Below, one piece after another: positions 10,152 to 17,644 of a stretch of 64,000 bases of DNA. The first letter of the stretch is position 1. Each line of letters begins with the position of its first letter. The position numbers and the translations under genes are program-made. The DNA is taken from positions 103,847-167,846 of the forward strand of contig NZ_JACHCQ010000008.1 of NCBI RefSeq assembly GCF_014205835.1. The letters are read 5' to 3'. The notes under the pieces were generated by a model. The model was not told the DNA's origin and ran no database searches. It saw nothing but the letters and a program-made list of their open reading frames with translations. Source of the stretch: Pedobacter sp. AK013. Its GTDB lineage: Bacteria; Bacteroidota; Bacteroidia; Sphingobacteriales; Sphingobacteriaceae.

Positions 10152-10414
10152 GGAAATGAAAGTGCAGTATTTCATGGGTTCTGCAGCCCCGCCATTCGCT
10201 TTACTTCGTTTCACTGCGTGTTCGCTGCTGTCGGGTTTAGTTAACAAAGGTTTGTTTACAATGCCCCGTTTACATTGGCGGATGAAAGATTTGAGTTCCT
10301 TGCACTATCTTGGGTTAAATAAACCCGATTGTCGGGAAGAGCTTCCGACCTTTCATCGGAACTCGTACCAAAAGCGGGGCTGAAATTGCCAAAAGCACAG
10401 AACCGCTCATTTCC
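10152..10414. repeat. Long inverted-repeat unit B1 (263 bp)
   Basis: Same outer arms as unit A1 (GGAAATGAAAG ... CTCATTTCC) and the same nested blocks (GGTTCTGCAGCCCCGC against GCGGGGCTG...CAGAACC; CGGGTTTA against TAAACCCG; GAGTTCC against GGAACTC). It lacks the central hairpin insert found in A units. It is separated from A1 by a 31-bp A/T-rich spacer that recurs unchanged between A2 and B2. Confidence 0.85.
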
Positions 10415-10442
10415 TATTACCTATAATTATTTTTATTTTTTT

Positions 10443-10779
10443 GGAAATGAAAGCTCAGCATTTCATAGGTGCTATCGTCCCGCCATTAGCTTTATCCCGA
10501 TGAAACCTGTGAAACAAGCAAGCACACAATAAAAGACAAAACAAGATAGTGCTTAAATCGGGATGCCCGCTGTTGTCGGGTTTATTAACTAAGGTCTGTT
10601 TTCGATGCCCGTTTACATTGGCGGATGAAAGATTTGAGTTCCCTACACTGGCCTGGGTAAAATAAACCCGTCGGGAAGGGCTTCCGATCCTTTACCGATA
10701 AATAGGCACTAAATTAGCATCGGAACTCGTACCAAAAAGCGGGGCTGAAATTGCCAAAAGCACAGAACCGTTCATTTCC
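10443..10779. repeat. Long inverted-repeat unit A2 (337 bp)
   Basis: Second A-type unit, the same length as A1 and nearly identical to it, displaced by exactly 659 bp. The arrangement A1-B1-A2-B2 implies duplication of an A+B pair. Confidence 0.85.
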
Positions 10780-10810
10780 TATTACCTATTAATAAATCGG
10801 TCTATTTTTT

Positions 10811-11020
10811 GGAAATGAAAGTGCAGTATTTCATGGGTTCTGCAGCCCCGCCATTCGCTTTACTTCGCTTTACTTCGTTTCACTGCGTGTTCGCTGCTGT
10901 CGGGTTTAGTTAACAAAGGTTTGTTTACAATAGTCTATCTTTATTATTGGCGGATGAAAGATTTGGGTTCCTTGCACCTGCCTGGCTAAAAATGCCAGAG
11001 ACACTAAACCGGTCATTTCC
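10811..11020. repeat. Long inverted-repeat unit B2, shortened (210 bp)
   Basis: It starts like B1 with the same 659-bp displacement. It contains an extra copy of a 12-bp string (CGCTTTACTTCG) near 10855-10880, and the second half has diverged and shortened (CCTGGCTAAAAATGCCAGAG in place of the TAAACCCG hairpin). It ends at GGTCATTTCC. Immediately after, GGGAATGAAG at 11045 may be the start of a further eroded unit. Confidence 0.8.
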
Positions 11021-11199
11021 TATTCATTGTAAAACACTTCTTTAGGGAATGAAGAGATTGTTTTATGCTACGTTTCTGTGTGTAAAAAGCTATACTCAGT
11101 CCTCACCTTAATATTGTGTTAATATATTTTAAACTTTTTTTCTACCTTGATGCAACGTTTTAAAATCCCTTATGTCTTATAATCAGAATATTCGAAATT

Positions 11200-11757
11200 T
11201 TGGAAGCCGTATACATCGATAAAAACCTAGAGCTAGTAAAAAAATGCATGCAGGGCAGCCGCGCAGCACAGTTTGAATTGTACAAATTGTATGCAAAGGC
11301 TATGTATAATGTGGCGCTGCGCATTTTAAATTACGAAGAAGAGGCAGAAGATGTTTTACAGGAAGCTTTTCTGGATGCGTTTACCAGAATTGTAGATTTT
11401 AGGCAGGAAACCACTTTCGGGCTTTGGTTAAAGCAAATTGTGATCAACAAATCCATCAATTATTTGCGTAAACGTAAGATGGAGTTTGTAAGTACCGATG
11501 AAATATCGGAAGTGCCTGATGAGGATAGTTTTGATGACAGTGAAGTACGGTTGCAAGCTGATGAAATTAGGGCTGCCATTACTGAATTGCCAGATGGCTA
11601 TAGAGTAGTGTTGAGTTTATACCTGTTAGAGGGTTACGACCATGAAGAGATTGCACATATTTTAAAAATTAGTGAAAATACCAGTCGCACGCAATATATG
11701 AGGGCGAAAAAGAAATTAAAAAGTATTTTAGAACAGAAAGGGATGAGAGATGAATAA
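11200..11757 (+). CDS. ECF-type RNA polymerase sigma factor
   Basis: 185 residues. Region 2 is ELYKLYAKAMYNVALRILNYEEEAEDVLQEAFLDAFTRIVDFRQETTFGLWLKQIVINKSINYLRKRK (about 25-95). Region 4 is ELPDGYRVVLSLYLLEGYDHEEIAHILKISENTSRTQYMRAKKKLKSIL (about 128-180). The start is not ATG: the frame opens after a stop at 11161-11163 and its only usual initiators are TTG at 11200 or a much later Met, so TTG is chosen because it keeps the expected N-terminal helix. The last 8 bases overlap the next gene, which encodes a single-span membrane protein and is probably the anti-sigma factor. The operon likely continues to the repetitive exported protein at 12427. Which envelope signal is sensed is unknown. Confidence 0.9.
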   Translation: MEAVYIDKNLELVKKCMQGSRAAQFELYKLYAKAMYNVALRILNYEEEAEDVLQEAFLDAFTRIVDFRQETTFGLWLKQIVINKSINYLRKRKMEFVSTDEISEVPDEDSFDDSEVRLQADEIRAAITELPDGYRVVLSLYLLEGYDHEEIAHILKISENTSRTQYMRAKKKLKSILEQKGMRDE

Positions 11758-12277
11758 TAGATTAGAAACCTTTGTTAAGCAAAACCGTAAAGATTTCGAT
11801 GTAATGGAACCATCGGCAGGGCTTTGGGCAAAGATTGAACAGGAATTAGACAACAAGAAGAAAAAAAAGCCTGTAAAGCTTTATTTATGGGTGAGTGCAG
11901 CGGCGGCTATCGTAGTAGTTTTCGGTTTAGTTTGGTTATACGCAGGAAGGTTACAAAACAAAGATTTAGAAATAGCCGACGTTAGTGCCTCGTATGCAAA
12001 GAAAGAGGTTCATTTTGCTGGTTTAATTACCGAAAAAAGAGATAGTTTGGCCATTTTCGCTTCTGCAAATCCAGAATTGTATAAAAAATTTACTGCTGAT
12101 CTGAAAAAGCTTGACGAAGATTACGAAAGATTAAAAGCAGAGCTACCAACCTCGCCAAACCAAACTTTTGTGGTAAAGGCTATGGTAAAAAACCGTGAAA
12201 TACAATTGCAATTATTAAAACAACAATTATTGATTATTAATCAGGTTGACGATTACAAAAGAGTTAACCAGATTTAG
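11750..12277 (+). CDS. Putative membrane anti-sigma factor
   Basis: 175 residues. The cytosolic N-terminus (about 1-40, RLETFVKQNRKDFDVMEPSAGLWAKIEQEL) resembles the short segment with which Bacteroidota anti-sigma proteins hold an ECF factor. One membrane span follows (LYLWVSAAAAIVVVFGLVWLYA, about 44-66). The rest is periplasmic and rich in charged helices, with likely coiled coil (FTADLKKLDEDYERLKAEL and KNREIQLQLLKQQLLIINQV). There is no zinc-binding HxxxCxxC motif. The 8-bp overlap with the sigma gene supports translational coupling. No family name could be fixed, so the function rests on context and topology. Confidence 0.65.
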   Translation: MNNRLETFVKQNRKDFDVMEPSAGLWAKIEQELDNKKKKKPVKLYLWVSAAAAIVVVFGLVWLYAGRLQNKDLEIADVSASYAKKEVHFAGLITEKRDSLAIFASANPELYKKFTADLKKLDEDYERLKAELPTSPNQTFVVKAMVKNREIQLQLLKQQLLIINQVDDYKRVNQI

Positions 12278-12426
12278 AAAAGCTTAAAGACTAAAGCTTG
12301 AACGCAATACAAAAAATTGAAATTACGCGCTTTCGGGAAAAGAATTTGAGGGGAAACGCTCACTACATTGAATCGCTTATGCCAGCCGGCAGGTTTTAAG
12401 CTGTTTAATGCTTAACAATTAACAAC

Positions 12427-13713
12427 ATGAAAACAATAAAAATACTCTTAGCCTTTATGGCTTTAATTGCCGTAAAAACTAATGCACAAGAAGGGGTGGT
12501 GAATAGTCCATCAGAGAAAATAGTAATAGAAAATGTAGAGAAATCGTCAACACTGGCGATGGTTAACACTTTAAAGTATAAGCAGGCAGGCAGTGATGCC
12601 GAACGTTCGAAATCTTTTAGCAAGAGTTTTAATGTAGATAATAACGATAAGGTTAATTTAAACAACCAATATGGATCTATCGTAATCAAAACCTGGGATA
12701 AAAAAGAAGTACGTGTTGATATAGATATTAAGGCTTATAGCAACTCAGACAGCGATGTACAGAAACTGATTGATGGGGTGAATATCGATGCCACTAAAAA
12801 TGGTGATGTGGTTTCTATCAAGACTAATATGGGCGACAGAAGCGGACGTTATGGACGTGGAATGAAAAACGGCGTAACTACCTGGAGGAGAGAAGTAAAA
12901 GTGAGCTATACCGTGTTTATGCCAGCAGTAAATCCCTTAACTGTTTTACAGCAATATGGTAATGTAGAAATAGGTAATTTCGCAGGGCCAACCTCGTTAA
13001 AAGTAGAATATGGTAACCTTGTAGCTGGTAACTTAAGTAATACCAATAACTACATTAATGTTCAGTACGGTAAATGCGATATTCAGGACTTAAATGCTGC
13101 TGTGGTAAAGCACGAATATAACGGACCTGTAACCATTGGTGCTGTTGGTACCTTAGAGCTTAATGCAGAATATGTTGCTGTAAACATTAATACGATCAGA
13201 AAATCTGCTGATATTAAAGTACAGTATGGTAAAGGATTAACCATTGGGACCATTGGTGGTAACTTACTTTTAAATTCAGAATACGCTAAAGTAAACATCA
13301 ATACGGTTAAAGGCAATACGGTTGCTAAACAGGCTTATGGCGATTTAAATATTGCGTCGGCAGGTAAAATTGCCGTTAATGCAGAATATTCGAATGTTAC
13401 TTTAGGCGCACTAAATGGCGATGCTAATATCAAAATGGATTACAACCGTTTAAATGTAAGCGAAATTACCCCGGCTTGTAAAAACTTCACATTCGGAGGC
13501 GAATATGTAAGCATTGGATTGGGCTTTGCAGATCGTTATAATGCCAATTTTAATGTTTCTACTTCGTACGCCGGCTTTAAATATGGTTCGAACGTAACAT
13601 CAAGCCTGGTAAGTAAAGACGATGAAACTAAAAAATATGCTGGCAAAATAGGTAATGGTGGTGCAGCAACTGTATCCATTAAAACCGAATACGGTTCAGT
13701 TACCTTTAAATAA
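12427..13713 (+). CDS. Exported repetitive beta-helix-type protein (DUF4097-like)
   Basis: 428 residues with signal peptide MKTIKILLAFMALIAVKTNA. The mature part carries a regular pattern of about 20 residues from residue 75 to the end, in which QYG and EY alternate: NNQYGSIVIK, LQQYGNVEIG, VEYGNLVAG, VQYGKCDIQ, AEYVAVNI, VQYGKGLTIG, SEYAKVNI, QAYGDLNIA, AEYSNVTLG, KTEYGSVTFK. This fits a beta-helix or stacked-sheet protein of the DUF4097/putative-adhesin group. It follows the sigma/anti-sigma pair with a 149-bp gap and ends at a clear terminator, so it may be the effector of that regulatory unit. A direct function cannot be read. Confidence 0.7.
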   Translation: MKTIKILLAFMALIAVKTNAQEGVVNSPSEKIVIENVEKSSTLAMVNTLKYKQAGSDAERSKSFSKSFNVDNNDKVNLNNQYGSIVIKTWDKKEVRVDIDIKAYSNSDSDVQKLIDGVNIDATKNGDVVSIKTNMGDRSGRYGRGMKNGVTTWRREVKVSYTVFMPAVNPLTVLQQYGNVEIGNFAGPTSLKVEYGNLVAGNLSNTNNYINVQYGKCDIQDLNAAVVKHEYNGPVTIGAVGTLELNAEYVAVNINTIRKSADIKVQYGKGLTIGTIGGNLLLNSEYAKVNINTVKGNTVAKQAYGDLNIASAGKIAVNAEYSNVTLGALNGDANIKMDYNRLNVSEITPACKNFTFGGEYVSIGLGFADRYNANFNVSTSYAGFKYGSNVTSSLVSKDDETKKYAGKIGNGGAATVSIKTEYGSVTFK

Positions 13714-13738
13714 GATTTTCTAAACCAAACAAATCTTG

Positions 13739-13768
13739 AAGTCCTGCCATGTGGGTAGGACTTTTTTG
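13739..13768 (+). terminator. Terminator after the sigma/anti-sigma operon
   Basis: The stem AAGTCCTgCC/GGgtAGGACTT has a short ATGT loop and is followed by a T run. Its head is almost the same as that of the terminator at 15302, one gene further on. Confidence 0.85.
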
Positions 13769-13914
13769 TTTTATATTGTCCGATATCGGATATATGATGC
13801 CCGATTATGAACACCATCTTTTTTTAAACGCTATAATTTTTAATGCCAAAGCGATTTCTCTCAATGGTATAAAAATTGAGGCCTAAAGTCAGATAAAAAA
13901 AACAAACAAATGAT

Positions 13915-15282
13915 ATGAAGAAGATTCTTTTATTAATGCTCTTGCCTATGGCGATTTTTGCTCAGTCTAATAAATTAACCAAAGCAGATAAAATTTATGG
14001 TTTGTCCAAATTTTGGCAGGAAGTAAATTACAATTTTGTTTATTTAAACAAAGTTGACCGTGTTAAATGGGACAGCACTTATAAAGCGCTGATTACCTCC
14101 ATTCCGGAAACCAAAACAGATTACGATTACTACCGTGAAATGCAGCGGTTCTGTGCAATGCTAAAAGATGGGCATACAAATATTTACATGCCAAGTGGTA
14201 AAGATTTTGAACCAATGAATACAATGTTTGGCAATTATCGCTTCTTTATCGAAAATGTAGAAAACAAAGCGATTATCACGCGGGTTAATCTCAGCAAAAA
14301 GGATGAAATCCCTGTTGGAAGCGAGGTTATAGAGGTGAATGGAAAACCAACCACCAAATATATAGCTGAGGATGTTTCTCCATACATATCTTCATCAACC
14401 GATTATGTTTTACAAGACTGGAGCATAAGTAAATTGCTACAGGGACTTGAAGGAAGTGAATTCGAAATCAAAATCAGAAAACCAAAGGGACAGATTTTGA
14501 CCTTAAAACTCACCCATCAGCGTACAGAAGAAAAGGAGGTTTTTCCTGCGTTCCCCGCAGAATTATCCCTGCTGGATTTTAAATGGTACCCTAATAAGGT
14601 AGCTTATGTTGCACTGAATTCGTTTGAAGATCAAAAAATAGATTCTCTTTTTATCGCTAAACTGCCAGAATTATATCAGGCAAAATCAATAATAATTGAT
14701 TTAAGAAATAACGGAGGAGGAAACACAGGCATTGGAAGTTACATCTTAAAATACCTAACCAATGATAGCCTACTTTATGGCTCCCGCTATTCTACCCGAC
14801 AATTAACCTCGGCTTTTAAGGCTTGGGGGAAATATACCTCGGCAAAAGATACAGCAAATAGCGAATGGGACAAAAAGGCACTCCTAACCTATGAGGATAA
14901 CTATTTTTACAATTTAGATTACCGTCCGTTGAAAAATCAACTTTCGGAAAAGCGCATCGTAGTTCCTACAGTTTTATTAATTGGTCACAATACAGCCTCG
15001 GCAGCTGAAGACTTTTTGATTTACGCGGATAACCAAAAGCATATGACCAAAATTGGTAGAAATTCTTTTGGAAGTACAGGACAACCATACTTGTTTGATC
15101 TGCCTGGTGGTGGAAGTGCAAGGGTTTGTACCAAAAAGGATACCTATCCAGATGGGCGTGAATTTGTGGGCAATGGTGTAAAACCTGATATCGAAATAAT
15201 TCCAACGGTGAAAGATTTTATGGTAAATAAGGATGTAACCTTGAATGCTGCAATTGATTACCTGAGTAAAAAGATAAAATAA
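13915..15282 (+). CDS. S41-family (C-terminal-processing-like) peptidase, exported
   Basis: 455 residues with signal peptide MKKILLLMLLPMAIFAQ. An N-terminal helical domain (KIYGLSKFWQEVNYNFVYLNKVDRVKWDSTY) and the segment CAMLKDGHTNIYMP are typical of S41 proteases. A PDZ-like region covers about 100-185 (PVGSEVIEVNGKPTTKYIAEDV). The catalytic domain shows SIIIDLRNNGGGN and the nucleophile region LLIGHNTASAAEDFLIYADN, with Ser near 362, then GRNSFGSTGQPYLFDLPGGG. The protein should act in the periplasm or at the surface. It has its own terminator at 15302. The substrate is unknown. Confidence 0.88.
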   Translation: MKKILLLMLLPMAIFAQSNKLTKADKIYGLSKFWQEVNYNFVYLNKVDRVKWDSTYKALITSIPETKTDYDYYREMQRFCAMLKDGHTNIYMPSGKDFEPMNTMFGNYRFFIENVENKAIITRVNLSKKDEIPVGSEVIEVNGKPTTKYIAEDVSPYISSSTDYVLQDWSISKLLQGLEGSEFEIKIRKPKGQILTLKLTHQRTEEKEVFPAFPAELSLLDFKWYPNKVAYVALNSFEDQKIDSLFIAKLPELYQAKSIIIDLRNNGGGNTGIGSYILKYLTNDSLLYGSRYSTRQLTSAFKAWGKYTSAKDTANSEWDKKALLTYEDNYFYNLDYRPLKNQLSEKRIVVPTVLLIGHNTASAAEDFLIYADNQKHMTKIGRNSFGSTGQPYLFDLPGGGSARVCTKKDTYPDGREFVGNGVKPDIEIIPTVKDFMVNKDVTLNAAIDYLSKKIK

Positions 15283-15301
15283 GTAAATTTATCAAACTCT
15301 G

Positions 15302-15332
15302 AAGTCCTGCCGAATTAGTAGGACTTTTTTTA
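15302..15332 (+). terminator. Terminator after the S41 peptidase gene
   Basis: AAGTCCT (15302-15308) pairs with AGGACTT (15320-15326), followed by a run of T. It shares the AAGTCCTGCC head with the terminator at 13739. Confidence 0.8.
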
Positions 15333-15344
15333 TATTTAGCGCTA

Positions 15345-15887
15345 ATGAAAACTTACCTTATTCTGTTGTTCTCTGTTTTTTCTTTTACAGCATTTGCGCA
15401 AGATGCCCCGGTTAAATGGGCTACACAGGAAACTTTTTTCGAAGACTTATCAGGAAAAGATCTTCCCGGGTTTAAGGGACTAACCATTAATAAAAAGCCA
15501 TTTTCCAGTACTGATTTAAGAAACCAGATAGTAGTGATTAATTTTTGGTTCGAAAAATGCCCGCCTTGTATTGCCGAAATGCCCGAATTAAATAATTTGG
15601 TGACTAAATATGGCAAAAAGGCTGTAAGGTTTATCGGTATAACCCACGATAGCCCAGTTAGTGCCAAGCGTTTTCAAAAACGGAACGGATATAAATACGA
15701 AATTATATCTTTGAGCAAAGACGAGATAAGAAAACTAAATATTAATCACGGTTTTCCATCGAATATATTGGTTGGGAAAAATGGAAAGATTGTTTATGCC
15801 ACAGCCAATATTTCCTTTTCTGACCCACAGTTCAAAGCTAAGTCGATGCTTTTTGAAGAGAAGTTAATGGCAGTTTTGGAAAATTAA
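15345..15887 (+). CDS. TlpA/ResA-like thioredoxin-fold protein, exported
   Basis: 180 residues with signal peptide MKTYLILLFSVFSFTAFAQ. The thioredoxin-like core is plain: IVVINFWFEKCPPCIAEMPELN with the redox pair Cys72 and Cys75, then FIGITHDS and the cis-Pro region GFPSNILVGKNGKIVYA. This arrangement is that of periplasmic TlpA/ResA-type thiol reductases of the AhpC/TSA-Redoxin superfamily, which keep cysteines reduced in exported proteins or assist cytochrome maturation. No cytochrome genes are nearby, so the partner is unknown. It starts 19 bp after the preceding terminator's T run, so its promoter must be close to or within the terminator region. Confidence 0.88.
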   Translation: MKTYLILLFSVFSFTAFAQDAPVKWATQETFFEDLSGKDLPGFKGLTINKKPFSSTDLRNQIVVINFWFEKCPPCIAEMPELNNLVTKYGKKAVRFIGITHDSPVSAKRFQKRNGYKYEIISLSKDEIRKLNINHGFPSNILVGKNGKIVYATANISFSDPQFKAKSMLFEEKLMAVLEN

Positions 15888-15980
15888 CTAATGGTGGCAT
15901 CTATCATTTCTAACTTAGCATATTAAATACTTACCTTAGTTTAAGATGGGATTTTTTTGTCTCACCTCGATCTTATTGCT

Positions 15981-16606
15981 ATGGATTTAAAAGAAAATTT
16001 CAGGCCTTTTGTTATTTGTGCTGCAATTGTTGTATGGTTTTCCTTAGCGCTGCAGTTCCATGTAAGCTTACAGCTCTTAAACAAGGATTATCTTACAACA
16101 ATTAAAGCGTTTTTATCTTACTTTACTGTACTAACCAATATTATCGTTGCCATTTGTTTTACCCGTTTATCTTTTATTTCACAAGGTGAATCACGAAGTT
16201 TATTTACCCGGGCATCTACTTTAACGGCCATAATGATCTACATTGTAGTGGTAGGCCTAATTTACAACATCATGCTACGTGGCTTGTTATCACCTATTGG
16301 TTGGGCCAGATTGGCCGATGAACTTCTGCATGTACTTAACCCTTTGATTTTTTTGTTTTTCTGGGTTTTCTTCGTTAAAAATCAACGCTACAATATAAAC
16401 AGGCCGTCAGTTGGCTAACTTATCCGTTTCTTTACGTGATATTTATTGTTGTTAGGGGGTATCTGATTCATAAATATCCCTATCCATTTATAGATGTAGT
16501 ACAATTAGGCTACCCAATGGCCATTCTGAATATGGTTGTGATAATGTTTATCTTCTGGCTTTTATCTCTCTTCTTCATATTTATAGGGAAGAAATCTAAA
16601 GCTTAA
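15981..16606 (+). pseudogene. Pr6Pr-type integral membrane protein, frameshifted
   Basis: From ATG 15981 the frame reads MDLKENFRPFVICAAIVVWFSLALQFHVSL with four predicted membrane spans and stops at 16416-16418. A TTG at 15957 is possible but less likely. In the neighbouring frame the reading goes on without a break as LQYKQAVSWLTYPFLYVIFIVVRGYLIHKYPYPFIDVVQLGYPMAILNMVVIMFIFWLLSLFF to a TAA at 16604-16606; RG...YPYPFIDV is the conserved C-terminal part of the family. One extra A in the A5 run just before 16385 (GTTAAAAATC) would join the two. The C-terminal stop overlaps the stop of the convergent bestrophin gene by 3 bp. Function of Pr6Pr proteins is not well defined. A sequencing error is as likely as true decay. 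Confidence 0.75.
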
Positions 16607-17493
16607 AGAACATATTCGTCATTTATGGGTTTAACGGGTTCGGGAATTTCGACTTCTTCGAGCATCTGCAAAAGATTGATCTCTATTGTTCTGGTGATCT
16701 GGTTAAGCGGGACGCCTGCCGAGTTGTTTTCGAAAGGGTTAACCAGGCTCATTCCGTTAATCTGTGTAGATACAAATACGAAACCAATTAACCAGCCCAA
16801 AAATATGGCTGCCGGCCCTGCATCCTGACTAATTACCAGTGTAAATGTTACCACAAACAACCAGATAAACACTTTAGTTAAATATGTATAGGTGGTTGGG
16901 AATATGGTATTTTTAATGCGCTCGCTCATGCCCATAGAATCGGAAAACCGTGTAAGCATCTCATTGATCTCGATAAAACGGAAGCCATCAATTGTATTTG
17001 ATTTTGATAACTTCTGTAAATCTCTTGACTGAATATTTAAAAGGGCATTATGCTTATTGTTATGTTTTTCTATTTCTTTTAAATCTGCTCCGGGTAAGTA
17101 TTTGGTATAAATTTCATCTACAGTGTTTCTTAAATTCGCTTTTAATGCATACAAGAAAGCAATGTGCCTGTAAATCATGCGTTTTACGCTTTCTTCATCC
17201 TTATCAACATAATTAATCAAAGCCCTTGCAAAGGAGCGTGAATCATTTACTAAGGCTCCCCATATTTTCCGGGCCTCCCACCATCTATCATAAGCCTGGT
17301 TATTATTAAAACCAATAAAAAAGGCAATGGCTGTACCTAAAACCGTTGGAATAATAGATGGAATGGAAAAATGATGCGCAATTAAATACTCGCGTACAAA
17401 GTAAGCTGCCGTACAAGAGGCAATCATGATCAGATCAACGTGCCACGTATTTCTTAAAATTCTACTTAATCTAATGTTTTGTATTAAAAGCAT
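16603..17493 (-). CDS. Bestrophin-family ion channel
   Basis: 296 residues with four hydrophobic segments and the bacterial bestrophin landmarks: an N-terminal span (HVDLIMIASCTAAYFVREYL), PSIIPTVLGTAIAFFIGFNNNQAYDRWWEARKIWGALVNDSRSFARAL (about 47-95, with the conserved NNQAYDRWWEAR stretch), and a C-terminal pair of spans (YTYLTKVFIWLFVVTFTLVISQDAGPAAIFLGWLIGFVFVSTQING). The tail NPFENNSAGVPLNQITRTIEINLLQMLEE matches the family's conserved end. Such proteins form pentameric inner-membrane channels; bacterial members studied are cation-conducting, but selectivity here is not known. The gene is monocistronic and convergent with the Pr6Pr gene. Confidence 0.92.
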   Translation of the reverse strand: MLLIQNIRLSRILRNTWHVDLIMIASCTAAYFVREYLIAHHFSIPSIIPTVLGTAIAFFIGFNNNQAYDRWWEARKIWGALVNDSRSFARALINYVDKDEESVKRMIYRHIAFLYALKANLRNTVDEIYTKYLPGADLKEIEKHNNKHNALLNIQSRDLQKLSKSNTIDGFRFIEINEMLTRFSDSMGMSERIKNTIFPTTYTYLTKVFIWLFVVTFTLVISQDAGPAAIFLGWLIGFVFVSTQINGMSLVNPFENNSAGVPLNQITRTIEINLLQMLEEVEIPEPVKPINDEYVL

Positions 17494-17644
17494 ATTATCT
17501 GATGAAAAATAAATTCGTTACGGATGAAAATACAAAACTAAAGCCGAAATGTTTGCTCATGTAACAAATTAAATGGCAGACAGTACAGGTTGCCAATTGT
17601 CATTCAAATGTTTATCTTGGGAAACCAAATATTCTTAATTACTT

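Noticed and set aside
10150..10532. Two overlapping open frames (about 77 and 67 codons) inside the repeat array
   Set aside because: They run across hairpin arms, have no ribosome-binding context or family likeness, and are not kept in the other repeat units.
9728..11060. CRISPR array
   Set aside because: Repeat units are 210-337 bp with short constant spacers, not short repeats with unique spacers.
9662..11199. Insertion sequence or integron array
   Set aside because: No transposase or integrase gene, no gene cassettes; the units are tandem inverted-repeat blocks only.
11200..12277. ECF sigma/anti-sigma pair as regulator of the pectin SusC gene
   Set aside because: It is 30 kb away, and the SusC protein lacks the STN domain needed for such signalling; the adjacent LacI gene is the better candidate.
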